Positions 26,317-35,150 of a stretch of DNA of 64,000 nucleotides are shown here, piece after piece. The notes beneath the pieces are model-generated. The model was given only the letters and a program-made list of their open reading frames with translations. It was not told the DNA's origin and did no database searches. Position 1 is the first letter of the stretch; every line of letters starts with the position of its first letter. A program made the translations under genes and the position numbers. Origin of the DNA: DAHUXN01 sp963811805 (GTDB lineage: Bacteria > Acidobacteriota > Terriglobia > Acidiferrales > UBA7541); assembly GCA_963811805.1 (NCBI GenBank), contig CAWESU010000001.1, forward strand, positions 1 through 64,000. The letters are read 5' to 3'.

Positions 26317-27843
26317 ATGCGGGACATGAAGTACATAGGAAGGGCGTTTGCGCTTTTCTTCGTGCCCCTTTTTTTGGTGACGGCTCAACTCGCTAAGTCC
26401 CAAAACGAACACAGTACAACTGAGACGGTGCGCATTGATGTGAACGCGCCGGCGCAGCCCTTTCCGCATTTCTGGGAAGACATGTTTGGCTCCGGACGCG
26501 CCGTACTCTCGCTTCGCGACAGCTACCGGCAGGATTTGCGCGCGGTGAAAGCGATCACCGGATTCGAATATGTGCGCTTTCATGGAATCTTCGACGATGA
26601 CGTGGGCCTGTATAGCGAAAACCAGAGTGGCGAGCCAGTTTACAACTCCTCATCTGTGGATCAGATTTACGACGGGTTGCTGGCAAACGGTGTGCGGCCC
26701 TACGTGGAATTGAGTTTTATGCCGCCGCAGCTGGCGGCAACCGACATCCATCAGGCGTTTTGGTATCACCCTTCGGTTTCGCCGCCGAAGAGTTGGGAAA
26801 AATGGGACGATTTGATAACGAAGTTTGCCAAGCACTTGGTCAATCGCTATGGGATCAACGAGGTGTCACAGTGGTATTTTGAAGTTTGGAACGAACCGAA
26901 CATTGATTTCTGGGCGGGCAACCCGAAACAATCGACGTATTACGAACTTTACGATCACACGGCGCGAGACATTAAGCGCGTCAGCGCGCGCCTGCGCATT
27001 GGTGGGCCTTCAACGGCGCAGGCTGCTTGGGTAAGCAGCTTCATCGCGCACGCCGTGCAAAATAACGTGCCGGTGGATTTTATCTCGACGCATGTCTACG
27101 GGAACGATACGGCAGACCATGTGTTTGGCACGAACGAAGATATTCCGCGCGCGGATATGGTGTGCCGCGCGGCGAAGAAAGTCCACGATGAAGTGCTATC
27201 GTCAGCCCGACCGCAACTACCAGTGATATTCAGCGAATACAACGCGAGTTATGCAAATGAGCCGGACGTGACCGATTCGATTTTCATGGGCCCGTGGCTA
27301 GCGAACACGATTCGCGGGTGCGACGGCTTAACGAAGATGATGAGCTACTGGACGTTTTCGGATGTGTTCGAAGAGCAAGGCGTTATCAAAACGCCATTCT
27401 ATGGAGGATTCGGGCTGGTCGCGGAGGGAGGCGTACCGAAGCCGTCCTTCAACGCATTTTTGCTGCTACACATGCTAGGGAGAGAGAGAATACCCGTGGA
27501 TTCGGACTCCGTGTTGGCGACGCGAGACGCGCGGCATAAAATGGAGATCGCCGTCTGGAATTATTCGGCGCCAGAAGTAACGGGAAACACGAAAGAGGTC
27601 ACGCTGGAATTCAGCGGACTGCATGGCAGGCACAAGGTATTGATCTATCGCCTCGATGCTGAGCACGGAAATGCTTTGGAAACCTATGAGGCAATGGGCA
27701 AGCCCTCGAGTCCTACGCAACAGCAATACCAACAACTGAGAAATGCGGCAAAGCTGGGAGCGCCAGAGGAGCAAAAGCTCAACAATAATCAAATTACGCT
27801 AAGACTCCCGCCGAAGGCACTCGATTTGGTGGAGCTGCGTTAG
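26317..27843 (+). CDS. GH39-like secreted glycoside hydrolase (beta-xylosidase type)
   Basis: A retaining glycosidase of clan GH-A, 508 residues from the ATG at 26317 (GGAG 11 nt upstream; an alternative ATG at 26326 is equally signal-like). Signal peptide, then a TIM barrel with acid/base Glu193 in EVWNEPNIDFW and nucleophile Glu307 in VIFSEYNAS, and a C-terminal beta domain (about 400-508). The pattern is closest to GH39 beta-xylosidases (YVRFHGIFDDDVGLY; YFEVWNEPN). The substrate is not certain. Its last 50 bp overlap the convergent gene at 27794. Confidence 0.85.
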   Translation: MRDMKYIGRAFALFFVPLFLVTAQLAKSQNEHSTTETVRIDVNAPAQPFPHFWEDMFGSGRAVLSLRDSYRQDLRAVKAITGFEYVRFHGIFDDDVGLYSENQSGEPVYNSSSVDQIYDGLLANGVRPYVELSFMPPQLAATDIHQAFWYHPSVSPPKSWEKWDDLITKFAKHLVNRYGINEVSQWYFEVWNEPNIDFWAGNPKQSTYYELYDHTARDIKRVSARLRIGGPSTAQAAWVSSFIAHAVQNNVPVDFISTHVYGNDTADHVFGTNEDIPRADMVCRAAKKVHDEVLSSARPQLPVIFSEYNASYANEPDVTDSIFMGPWLANTIRGCDGLTKMMSYWTFSDVFEEQGVIKTPFYGGFGLVAEGGVPKPSFNAFLLLHMLGRERIPVDSDSVLATRDARHKMEIAVWNYSAPEVTGNTKEVTLEFSGLHGRHKVLIYRLDAEHGNALETYEAMGKPSSPTQQQYQQLRNAAKLGAPEEQKLNNNQITLRLPPKALDLVELR

Positions 27844-29185
27844 CAGGCTCTTCCGGGCGAAATCCGGTAAGCTGCATTCCGGCCTGCGCTTCGGGATTCT
27901 TCATGAACGTTTCCCAGATGAAGCCCGTGCGAAGGTTTTCCGCCATAAGAACTCCAATTCCCGTGTTGATGCCCACAACTTCCGAGTTGTACCAGCTCTT
28001 CAACGGATTGAAAGCATCCTGAAACGCATAACGCTTCCATAGCTTGCTGCCGAACCGGCGGCGCATGGTGTGAAGCACGAGCAGAGTCTCGCGCGGAAGG
28101 AACGGTAAAGAGCCGGCGGGAGCGGCGGGAACGAGGGTGCCGTCGATCGTTCCGACAGGAGGAGGACCACCCCACCAGGTATATCCATCCATCGAATCGG
28201 AAGCCGTCACGCCCCAGAGGATGTCCGAAAAGTCAGGGAAACGATTGCGCAGTCCGATGCAAAAAAGACGATGAGCCTTGGTAGCCAGCACTGAATTTTC
28301 GAAATAATTCGCATAGCGGTCGCGTTTGCCGCGAAAATCGAACCAAGCGTGCGAATACTGATGCACGAACAGCGGCGCGTAGGAGCCGATGTACCGCAAG
28401 CCTTTGTAGTCGAAGATGGGCCGCCACCAAGCATCCCAAGTATCCGCTGGGATGGCATGAGTGCGCGAGCCGATGCCGAGCAAGTACATCAACATCAGTT
28501 CGCAATAGGTGTTCCAGCGATATGGCAAAAACCCGTTTTCCGGCGTCCACCCGTGTGAGAGAGTGCGGCCACGATCGAGCATCCATTGCCAGTCCACGCG
28601 GTCAAAAATCTCGCCAGCCAGGGAGCGGATTTGTTCGTCGGCAAAATACTGCTTACACATCAGGATGCCGCAAAGGAGAAGGCCGGTATCAATTGAGGAG
28701 ACTTCGCAATCAAATGCGCGCGTGCCGGTGTTTACGTCGACGAAGTGATAAAAAAAACCGTGCTGATTGTACATTCGCGTGGCGAGAAACTTCAAAGTAG
28801 CGCGCACGCGGGAGATAACCGCGTTGTTGGGGATGAATCCGCGTTTGTCGGCAATGCAAAGAGCAGTGAGGCCGAAACCCGTAGCGGCGATGCTGGCGAC
28901 GGTGTAGTCGTCGAATTCGCTCGGAGTGCTGCGGTCCTTGACTAGACCCGTGTCGGGATTTGCTTGTTCCCAAAAATAAAGACACGCGGCTTGCTCAAAA
29001 TCGTTGAGCAAGGTTTCATCGTATAGCGTCAACTTATAGGAAGGTTCTGGAGCCTGTTCGGGCAACTGCCGCAGCACGGACGCGAGGCCGTCTCTGGTAA
29101 TACCAAGCAGAGGCGATACAGCTCCGAAGCGAGCCATGCGTGTAATGAACTCCCGTCGGGTCCAGCCCCGAAGCCGTCTCACCAT
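27794..29185 (-). CDS. Glucoamylase-like (glycoamylase domain) protein
   Basis: A 463-residue protein with an N-terminal twin-Arg segment (RRLRGWTRREFITRMARFG), suggesting Tat export, and an alpha/alpha barrel of the glycoamylase-like family (GH144-type): YFWEQANPDTGLVKDRS, ASIAATGFGLTALCIADKRG, NQHGFFYHFVDVNTG, WTPENGFLPYRWNTYCELM, VTASDSMDGYTWWGGPP. Members act on beta-1,2-glucans or related polysaccharides; the substrate here is not known. Its 3' end overlaps the convergent GH39-like gene by 50 bp, so the pair could be co-regulated or interfere through antisense pairing. Confidence 0.85.
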   Translation of the reverse strand: MVRRLRGWTRREFITRMARFGAVSPLLGITRDGLASVLRQLPEQAPEPSYKLTLYDETLLNDFEQAACLYFWEQANPDTGLVKDRSTPSEFDDYTVASIAATGFGLTALCIADKRGFIPNNAVISRVRATLKFLATRMYNQHGFFYHFVDVNTGTRAFDCEVSSIDTGLLLCGILMCKQYFADEQIRSLAGEIFDRVDWQWMLDRGRTLSHGWTPENGFLPYRWNTYCELMLMYLLGIGSRTHAIPADTWDAWWRPIFDYKGLRYIGSYAPLFVHQYSHAWFDFRGKRDRYANYFENSVLATKAHRLFCIGLRNRFPDFSDILWGVTASDSMDGYTWWGGPPPVGTIDGTLVPAAPAGSLPFLPRETLLVLHTMRRRFGSKLWKRYAFQDAFNPLKSWYNSEVVGINTGIGVLMAENLRTGFIWETFMKNPEAQAGMQLTGFRPEEPANAAPPNRVPSAGVLA

Positions 29186-29342
29186 CCCTGCTCCAGTGTT
29201 TCCTCCTCACAGATGGCCTAGACGTTCAAAAATAGTTCATATGGAGATAGTTTTACAACCAAAGACCTGAAGGCCCGGACGCCATGGTATATAGCGCTAC
29301 AAAAGGGCTGGGGTGTTCGCGGCTCCGGCTGCGGAAACGTTT

Positions 29343-29370
29343 TTGACTTATCCTTCTCAAGCTATATAAA
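29343..29370 (+). promoter_or_regulatory. Sigma70-like promoter of the S10 peptidase gene
   Basis: TTGACT (29343-29348) and TATAAA (29365-29370) are separated by 16 bp; the start codon follows 40 bp downstream with GGGAG as ribosome-binding site. Confidence 0.6.
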
Positions 29371-29409
29371 ATCCCTCCGCCATCTGAACAGGCAATCAAG
29401 GGAGAAAAA

Positions 29410-30984
29410 ATGAAAAGAGTTTTTGATAGTGGCGTCGCAGCAACATTCTTGGCCCTCTTCTTCTTTCTTGGATACACAAAGATCGCTTCGGCGCAGATGC
29501 CCGATAACGCGGCGAAGGCCGACGAAAAGAAAGCCGCGGATACCATGCAAGACTCGAAAGAGCAATCATCGGTCACCGAGCACAGCATTCGCGTCGGCGG
29601 CCAAACCATTCCATATAAGGCTACCGCCGGAACGATCACCCTAAAAGATGCCAAGGGCGAGCCGACGGGCTCCATGTTTTACGTTGCATACACGCGCTCG
29701 GATGTGGAGGACCTGAGTCGCCGCTCAGTCGCGTTCTTTTATAACGGAGGTCCCGGATCCTCGACGATTTGGCTACACATGGGCGCGTATGGCCCGAAAC
29801 GGGTCGCCACAGTAGACGCCGCTCCGACGCCGCCAGCTCCTTACAAGCTGGTCGACAATGAGGATACCCTGCTGGGCGTGACGGACGAAGTGTTTATCGA
29901 CGCCATGGGAACGGGCTTCAGCCACGCTCTGGGAAAAGCACAGAACAAGGATTTCTGGGGCGTCGATCAGGATGTGGAGGCGTTCGCACAGTTCATAACG
30001 ACCTACATCACGGAAAACAATCGCTGGAACTCGCCTAAATTCCTGATCGGCGAAAGCTACGGCACGTTTCGTTCTGCCGCACTCGGGAATTATCTGCAAT
30101 CGCGCGACAACGTGGATCTGAACGGCATTGTGCTGATGTCTTCGGTTCTCGATCTCGGGACAATCTCCTTTTATCCTGGCGAGGACCTTGCCTATGAGCT
30201 CTATGTGCCGAGTTATGCAGCGACGGCTTGCTATCACAAAGTGATGAGCTGTCCTTCAGATCTGAACGGGTTCCTGGAACAAGCCAGGCAATTTGCGGAA
30301 ACGGACTACGCCGATGCGCTGCTGAAGGGATCCAAACTCAGCCAGCCGGACCGCGAGAGCGTTGCCAAAAAGCTCTCTCAGTTCACCGGCTTGAGTGAAG
30401 ATTACATTTTGAAGGCGGACCTACGAGTGAACCTGCCGGAATTTATGGAAGAGCTGCAGCGGACAAAGGGACTGACGACGGGTCGCCTGGACTCGCGTTT
30501 TTCAGGCGATAGCATAGACTCGCTGGCCGAGTACGCCTTTAACGATCCACAATCGAGCGCGCTGAGCGGCGCGTACACGGCTGCGTTCAACCAATACATA
30601 CGCGAAGACCTGAAATTCGGCCAGAACATGACGTACAACGTTTCAGCAAACTTTGCCGGAGCCAGCTGGGATTGGAAACACAATGAAGGACGCGGATACG
30701 GTTTCCCAGGCGCTCCGAACGTCGAGCCAGACTTGGTACAAGCCCTTGTTTCAAATCCGAATTTGCGCGTCGAGGTGGAAAACGGGATCTATGATTTGGC
30801 AACGCCGTTTTTCGAAACCGAGTACACCATGGACCATCTGGACCTTCCGGCAAATCTGAGAAGCCATATCCAACTGAAATACTACGATGCGGGGCACATG
30901 ATGTACGTATCGCCTTCCGCTCACGCGAAACTCACGGCGAACGTGACAGCGTTTATCGAAAATACTCTGAAGGGACAGCAATAG
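29410..30984 (+). CDS. Secreted serine carboxypeptidase (peptidase family S10)
   Basis: A 524-residue exported peptidase: signal peptide to about residue 28 (ASA-Q), then an alpha/beta-hydrolase fold. Oxyanion motif FFYNGGPGSST, nucleophile Ser216 in GESYGTFRS, acidic Asp462 in ENGIYDLATPF and catalytic His496 in DAGHMMYVS complete the triad. Length suits the bacterial S10 family. It has its own promoter and is followed by a hairpin. It removes C-terminal residues from peptides, probably for scavenging in the periplasm or outside. Confidence 0.93.
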   Translation: MKRVFDSGVAATFLALFFFLGYTKIASAQMPDNAAKADEKKAADTMQDSKEQSSVTEHSIRVGGQTIPYKATAGTITLKDAKGEPTGSMFYVAYTRSDVEDLSRRSVAFFYNGGPGSSTIWLHMGAYGPKRVATVDAAPTPPAPYKLVDNEDTLLGVTDEVFIDAMGTGFSHALGKAQNKDFWGVDQDVEAFAQFITTYITENNRWNSPKFLIGESYGTFRSAALGNYLQSRDNVDLNGIVLMSSVLDLGTISFYPGEDLAYELYVPSYAATACYHKVMSCPSDLNGFLEQARQFAETDYADALLKGSKLSQPDRESVAKKLSQFTGLSEDYILKADLRVNLPEFMEELQRTKGLTTGRLDSRFSGDSIDSLAEYAFNDPQSSALSGAYTAAFNQYIREDLKFGQNMTYNVSANFAGASWDWKHNEGRGYGFPGAPNVEPDLVQALVSNPNLRVEVENGIYDLATPFFETEYTMDHLDLPANLRSHIQLKYYDAGHMMYVSPSAHAKLTANVTAFIENTLKGQQ

Positions 30985-30991
30985 GAGCGCC

Positions 30992-31029
30992 CGGGCAGCT
31001 GGTGGCTGAGTTAATTAACTGGCTGCCCG
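30992..31029 (+). terminator. Hairpin after S10 peptidase gene
   Basis: A perfect 8-bp inverted repeat, CGGGCAGC at 30992-30999 and GCTGCCCG at 31022-31029, with an AT-rich loop (TTAATTAA). No T-run follows, so it may terminate inefficiently. Confidence 0.4.
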
Positions 31030-31122
31030 CTCACAGGCAGAGTGGCGCGCCTGGTCTCGTCGTAGAGGACTAAGGATTGGCAGACCCGCAGGCGGAAAGA
31101 GGAAAGCAGAGGGAAGAAGCTG

Positions 31123-33042
31123 TCAGTCTTGACCGGCAGCGCGGCGTAAGACTCTTGGCGCTGACGTTTCGACGCGGGCGGTGCGGCGTGGCGGGATATT
31201 TGGCCGGTAAAAGCCCCCGGACACGATGGACATTAACTTTGTCCGGACAGCAGCGTCATTTCCACCTGCACAACAGTCTTGCAACTCTTGCAGTTGGCTT
31301 TCCAAGGCGACCCAATCGATGGTTTCGCCGCGGGCACTTCGAATCTTCGCGTAGCGCGTCAGAGCAATCTTTTCCCCAGGATAGAACAACTCCTCATAGA
31401 CCTTTTCGCCGGGTCGCAGGCCGGTGAATCGGATTTTCACTTCTTCAAGGGACTTGCCCGAAAGTCGGATCAGAGTTTTTGCCAAATCGACGATACGAAC
31501 CGGACGATCCATGTCGAGCACGAGAACTTCTCCGTGACTACCGATGGTGAACGCCTGCAAGACGAGAGAAACGGCTTCGTGAACGGTCATGAAGAACCGT
31601 CGAACAGAAGGATGGGTGATCGTAAGCTCGCGCCCGTCGCGAATTTGCTCCTGAAGCAGCGGGATTACGCTTCCGTTCGAGCCCAAGACATTCCCGAAAC
31701 GTACGGAATTGCAGCGCATGCAACTGGCCGGCCGGCAAGAAACGATCAATTCTCCGAGGCGCTTCGTCGCACCCATAACGCTCGTTGGGTTCACAGCTTT
31801 ATCTGATGAAATCAGGACAAATGCCTGGCATCCGTTTGCTTCGCCGGCTCCCAGAAAGCCGATCAATCCGAATACATTGTTCTTGACTGCCTCTCTTGGA
31901 TTCGACTCCATGATTGGAACATGTTTGTAAGCCGCAGCGTGAAAGATCACATGTGGCCGGTGATGGCCGCAAATGTGAAGCATCCTTTCGTCGTCGGCCA
32001 CGTCCGCGACGTAATGACCCACCGACACTCGCGCTTCGTGGTTCGCTAGCTCACGCTGTAAGTGAAACACCCCTGTCTCGCTTTGGTCCACGCAAATGAG
32101 CTTTGCCGGTCGAAATTGAAGAAGCTGACGGCACAACTCCGAGCCGATCGAACCTGCAGCACCGGTCACGAGCAGCGTTCGGCCCTGAATCTCGGGGCCG
32201 ACCGATGCCAGGTCGATATGGACTGGCTGACGCCCTAGGAGATCCTCGAGATTCACTTCGCGGAGCTGCTTCACCGTTATCTCGCCGGCAATCAATTCGC
32301 GAAGGGCCGGAGCTGTGCGGAATCTTGTGCCGCTTCTCTCACATATAGCTACGAAACGCTGCATCTGAGACGCCGTGGCCGAAGGTACCGCGATCAAAAT
32401 CTCGTCCACGGGATGCCTTGTGAGGATGGCCGGCAGTTCATCGGTTGAGCCCATAACCGGGACACCTTGAACCTTGATCCCTCGTTTCGACGAGTCGTCA
32501 TCCACGCAGGCCACAGCGATGCAGTTCGTGCCGGGCTGCCGAAGCTCTCGCATAATCATTTGAGCTGCAACGCCCGCACCGATGATCGCCACTCTTTTTG
32601 ACGAGCGGACATCCGCCCATATTGACTCGAAAATTACGCGCGGGAGCAAACGCACCCCGGCCAAAACGCCGATCGTAAGAAGAGGCTCGAGGACGTAAAC
32701 GGAACGCGGGAAACTCTTGATTCCCAGAAAAACATATGTGATCAAGAAAAATGCGACTGAGCCAGCGCCCACGCCCTTCAAGATGTCGGCAATATCGCTG
32801 ATGCCCGTGTATCTCCACCAACCATGAAACAGTCCGAAGACTCCTATTGCTGCCAGCCTAACCGAGATCAGAATTGGCGCAGCAACGAGAAGCAGGCTGA
32901 GATACGGTAGTGAGAAGTCGAAGCGCAACAGCCACGCCACGATCAGCGAAAATAAAATCAGGCATGCCTGCAACGGTACGATGAACCACGCGCTGCGGTG
33001 CAGCAGAAGTTGAGAAAAGGTCTTGGAGAATGAAGAGCTCAT
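31123..33042 (-). CDS. FlaA1/CapD-like nucleotide-sugar 4,6-dehydratase
   Basis: A 639-residue inner-membrane enzyme of the PglF/WbpM/CapD group. Four membrane helices (about 15-130) precede a first Rossmann unit (VAIIGAGVAAQMIMREL) and the catalytic SDR domain with LLVTGAAGSIGSELCRQLL, HAAAYKHVPIMESNP, ISSDKAVNPTSVMGATKR (MxxxK in place of YxxxK, as in this family) and LRPGEKVYEELF. It converts UDP-HexNAc to a 4-keto-6-deoxy sugar for capsule or EPS. The ATG at 33042 overlaps the stop of the preceding chimeric gene (ATGA). A DegT aminotransferase is its usual partner, and only a fragment of one is present upstream. Confidence 0.92.
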   Translation of the reverse strand: MSSSFSKTFSQLLLHRSAWFIVPLQACLILFSLIVAWLLRFDFSLPYLSLLLVAAPILISVRLAAIGVFGLFHGWWRYTGISDIADILKGVGAGSVAFFLITYVFLGIKSFPRSVYVLEPLLTIGVLAGVRLLPRVIFESIWADVRSSKRVAIIGAGVAAQMIMRELRQPGTNCIAVACVDDDSSKRGIKVQGVPVMGSTDELPAILTRHPVDEILIAVPSATASQMQRFVAICERSGTRFRTAPALRELIAGEITVKQLREVNLEDLLGRQPVHIDLASVGPEIQGRTLLVTGAAGSIGSELCRQLLQFRPAKLICVDQSETGVFHLQRELANHEARVSVGHYVADVADDERMLHICGHHRPHVIFHAAAYKHVPIMESNPREAVKNNVFGLIGFLGAGEANGCQAFVLISSDKAVNPTSVMGATKRLGELIVSCRPASCMRCNSVRFGNVLGSNGSVIPLLQEQIRDGRELTITHPSVRRFFMTVHEAVSLVLQAFTIGSHGEVLVLDMDRPVRIVDLAKTLIRLSGKSLEEVKIRFTGLRPGEKVYEELFYPGEKIALTRYAKIRSARGETIDWVALESQLQELQDCCAGGNDAAVRTKLMSIVSGGFYRPNIPPRRTARVETSAPRVLRRAAGQD

Positions 33043-34787
33043 GTTGACTTGACGATGGCCATCCAAACTATTTTAGGCGCAGCGGGCCGATCGCACGCGC
33101 ACCGGCACATAGAAACTGCGAATGGATTCAACGACGATCTCGACCTGTTCTTCAGTGGTTCAGCGCTTATCGGCAGCGAAAGCACTTCGCGGCAGAGCAC
33201 CTCTGTCTTGGTCAGTCGGGGATCTCGCAGAAGAAGACCTCGATGTCGCCACATCGGTTTTGGCCAGTGAACAAGAGTCTCAATGCCATCATTTTCCAAA
33301 TGGCTTTTCAATCGGTTGCGTGCGTCAGCGCGAATCACGTAGTTCTGAAAAACATCCCGCTGCTTTGATTCGTCAAAATGGGGTAGATGCAGTTCCGCGA
33401 TGCCACTCAGACCCTCGCTATAAAGTGCTGCCAACTTTCGGCGATGTTCGATCCACGTTTGGAGGTATTTCAACTTTATATCCAATACGGCAGCCTGGAC
33501 GTTATCGAGGAGGGCTGTTTCGCCATGATAGTGGTACTCACCAGTCTTGCGATCCTCTCCGTTGTAGCGCAGCCATCTTATTGTTCGCGCGAAGTCAGCG
33601 TCGTTTGTGGTAACAGCGCCACCGTCGCCGAATCCTCCCAACATCTTGAACGGATAAACAATCAATCCGCCCGTAATCGAGACCGCCGCTTCTGCTCCTC
33701 TATAAAACGCCGTCTTACCCGCGCTATTCGGAACGAACAAAATGTCTTTTGACTGCAGCACAGGATCGATGTCCTTCCCCGCAAGGATTCGGTTCAAATT
33801 GACGGCAATTTCCTCGCGCTTGCCGCTCTGCCCATCCGTGCGGATGATTCGCGCGCTTTTCCCTGCCGACGTGCTCGTCGTTCCCTCGGCGAGCGCCAGC
33901 GCCTGCAACACGGAAAGGTTCTGGTCCGTTTTCAAAACGAACCCTCCCGGTTTCCGAACCTGTCCCACCACATACACAATCCCCGCCGGCGGCACTTTCA
34001 CCACATCCCCCGGATAAACCATCACGTTGTAGCGCGGGTCCGCGGACATAAGTAGATCCTTCAGATTGATCTGTAATCCTCCCGCTTCACTTCCACTTGC
34101 ACTTGCAAATGACCCGGGCTTGGCGGATTCGCCAGGCGGAATTGCTGCATCCACCGGCTGGGGATCAGGAGAGCGTGGGGATGCGGGGCCGGCAACTCCG
34201 CCGTAGCGCATCACGATGACGCTGTTGCCGGCGTCGTCGGCCAAGCCCTGGGCCATAGACAACACCTCAATCAAGCTTCTTGCCCCTCGAATCTGAAACA
34301 CTCCCGGCTTTCCCACCGCCCCGAACACTGAGATAGGATGGCTCTGCATTTCTTGCAGAAAAACGTTCACCTGCGGATGGGTCATGTAGTTTTTTTGCAG
34401 CAAGCCTTCTATCGCGCTCTCCAGTTCCCGCACCGTCAACCCCTCCGCCTGCACATCGCCGGCAAGCGGGAGGGAAATCCAGCCATCAGCAGACACGCGT
34501 ACCGTCCGATCCAAGTCCGATGCCCCATACACCGAGACTTCCAGCAGGTCTTCGGCGCCAATCCGGTAGTCGCCGGTCACACCACTGCTCTCCGCGCCCG
34601 CGTTATCCCGCGTAAGCTCTTCGAGTCGCTGGTTATAGCTTTGAGTGGAACCCTGCGGAGTTGCTGCCGACTGTTTCGGCGGGGAGACATGATCTTGTCC
34701 CAGTGCAATATTTCGGACAGCTACCTGTCCGAGTGGGACCACCAGCAAGAACACAATAACGGCTATTTTCCCAAGATTAGTCGCCAT
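33039..34787 (-). CDS. Chimeric ORF: Wza-type polysaccharide export protein fused to DegT aminotransferase C-half
   Basis: A single 582-codon ORF made of two unrelated parts. Residues 1 to about 377 form a Wza/Gfc-like export protein: signal segment, polysaccharide-export domain (YRIGAEDLLEVSVYGASDLD), SLBB domains (SVFGAVGKPGVFQIRGARS; IVYVVGQVRKPGGFVLKTD), and the usual end SITGGLIVY. From VYPFKMLGGFGDGGAV onward it is the C-terminal half of a DegT/DnrJ/EryC1 PLP aminotransferase, beginning right at the PLP-lysine loop. The junction is near 33647-33656. No domain-fusion family of this kind is known to me. It looks like a deletion join or an assembly misjoin that removed the middle of an EPS cluster. 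Confidence 0.8.
   Translation of the reverse strand: MATNLGKIAVIVFLLVVPLGQVAVRNIALGQDHVSPPKQSAATPQGSTQSYNQRLEELTRDNAGAESSGVTGDYRIGAEDLLEVSVYGASDLDRTVRVSADGWISLPLAGDVQAEGLTVRELESAIEGLLQKNYMTHPQVNVFLQEMQSHPISVFGAVGKPGVFQIRGARSLIEVLSMAQGLADDAGNSVIVMRYGGVAGPASPRSPDPQPVDAAIPPGESAKPGSFASASGSEAGGLQINLKDLLMSADPRYNVMVYPGDVVKVPPAGIVYVVGQVRKPGGFVLKTDQNLSVLQALALAEGTTSTSAGKSARIIRTDGQSGKREEIAVNLNRILAGKDIDPVLQSKDILFVPNSAGKTAFYRGAEAAVSITGGLIVYPFKMLGGFGDGGAVTTNDADFARTIRWLRYNGEDRKTGEYHYHGETALLDNVQAAVLDIKLKYLQTWIEHRRKLAALYSEGLSGIAELHLPHFDESKQRDVFQNYVIRADARNRLKSHLENDGIETLVHWPKPMWRHRGLLLRDPRLTKTEVLCREVLSLPISAEPLKNRSRSSLNPFAVSMCRCACDRPAAPKIVWMAIVKST
33073..33656 (-). pseudogene. Truncated and frameshifted DegT-family aminotransferase fragment
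   Basis: The aminotransferase part of the chimera. It retains the PLP-lysine segment (YPFKMLGGFGDGGAV), NDADFARTIRWLRYNGEDRK, LLDNVQAAVLDIKLKYL and LVHWPKPMWRHRG, but lacks about 180 N-terminal residues with half of the active site. After SAEPLKN (near 33150-33157) the frame is lost: the adjacent frame reads EQVEIVVESIRSFYVPVRV and ends at a TAA at 33073, which is the natural family ending. One missing base explains this. It was probably the PglE-type partner of the downstream dehydratase. Confidence 0.75.
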
Positions 34788-35150
34788 GGCCTGGTCTGCG
34801 TGCTTGGTGCAGCCGCAATTCTTTCGCGCTCACATGTCGGTCCCCATACTGGCATTTACCGTGTCACACAGCGCGTTGCATTCTTAAAAATGCCGGGACT
34901 AAATAATTGAATGATCCGTCTTTGGCAAGCGACAAAGCACGACACTTCGCCAGGTGTCGTGTCAGCGATGTCGCGACCTGTGGAAAAATAGGCTGAACAT
35001 CTACAATGATTCGACTTAGCGCATTCGCTCCGACACGACGCCATGTCGCGCCTCTATGTACTCTTATTAACACTATTTCACTTGCACATTACTTTACAAT
35101 TAGATACACTCCATATACTTATTCACTAGTTGCCGCAGTTCGGGGGAGCT
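34788..35150. other. Divergent 363-bp spacer with inverted repeats
   Basis: Separates the export-protein ORF from the HTH-membrane regulator. It contains a perfect inverted repeat, CACGACAC-N8-GTGTCGTG (34938-34961). Further GACAC/GTGTC-like and GATGTCGCGAC motifs lie nearby (34966-35050), then an AT-rich stretch (35055-35125) suited to a promoter for the regulator. No gene is visible. It is a candidate binding region for the regulator encoded at 35151. Confidence 0.4.
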
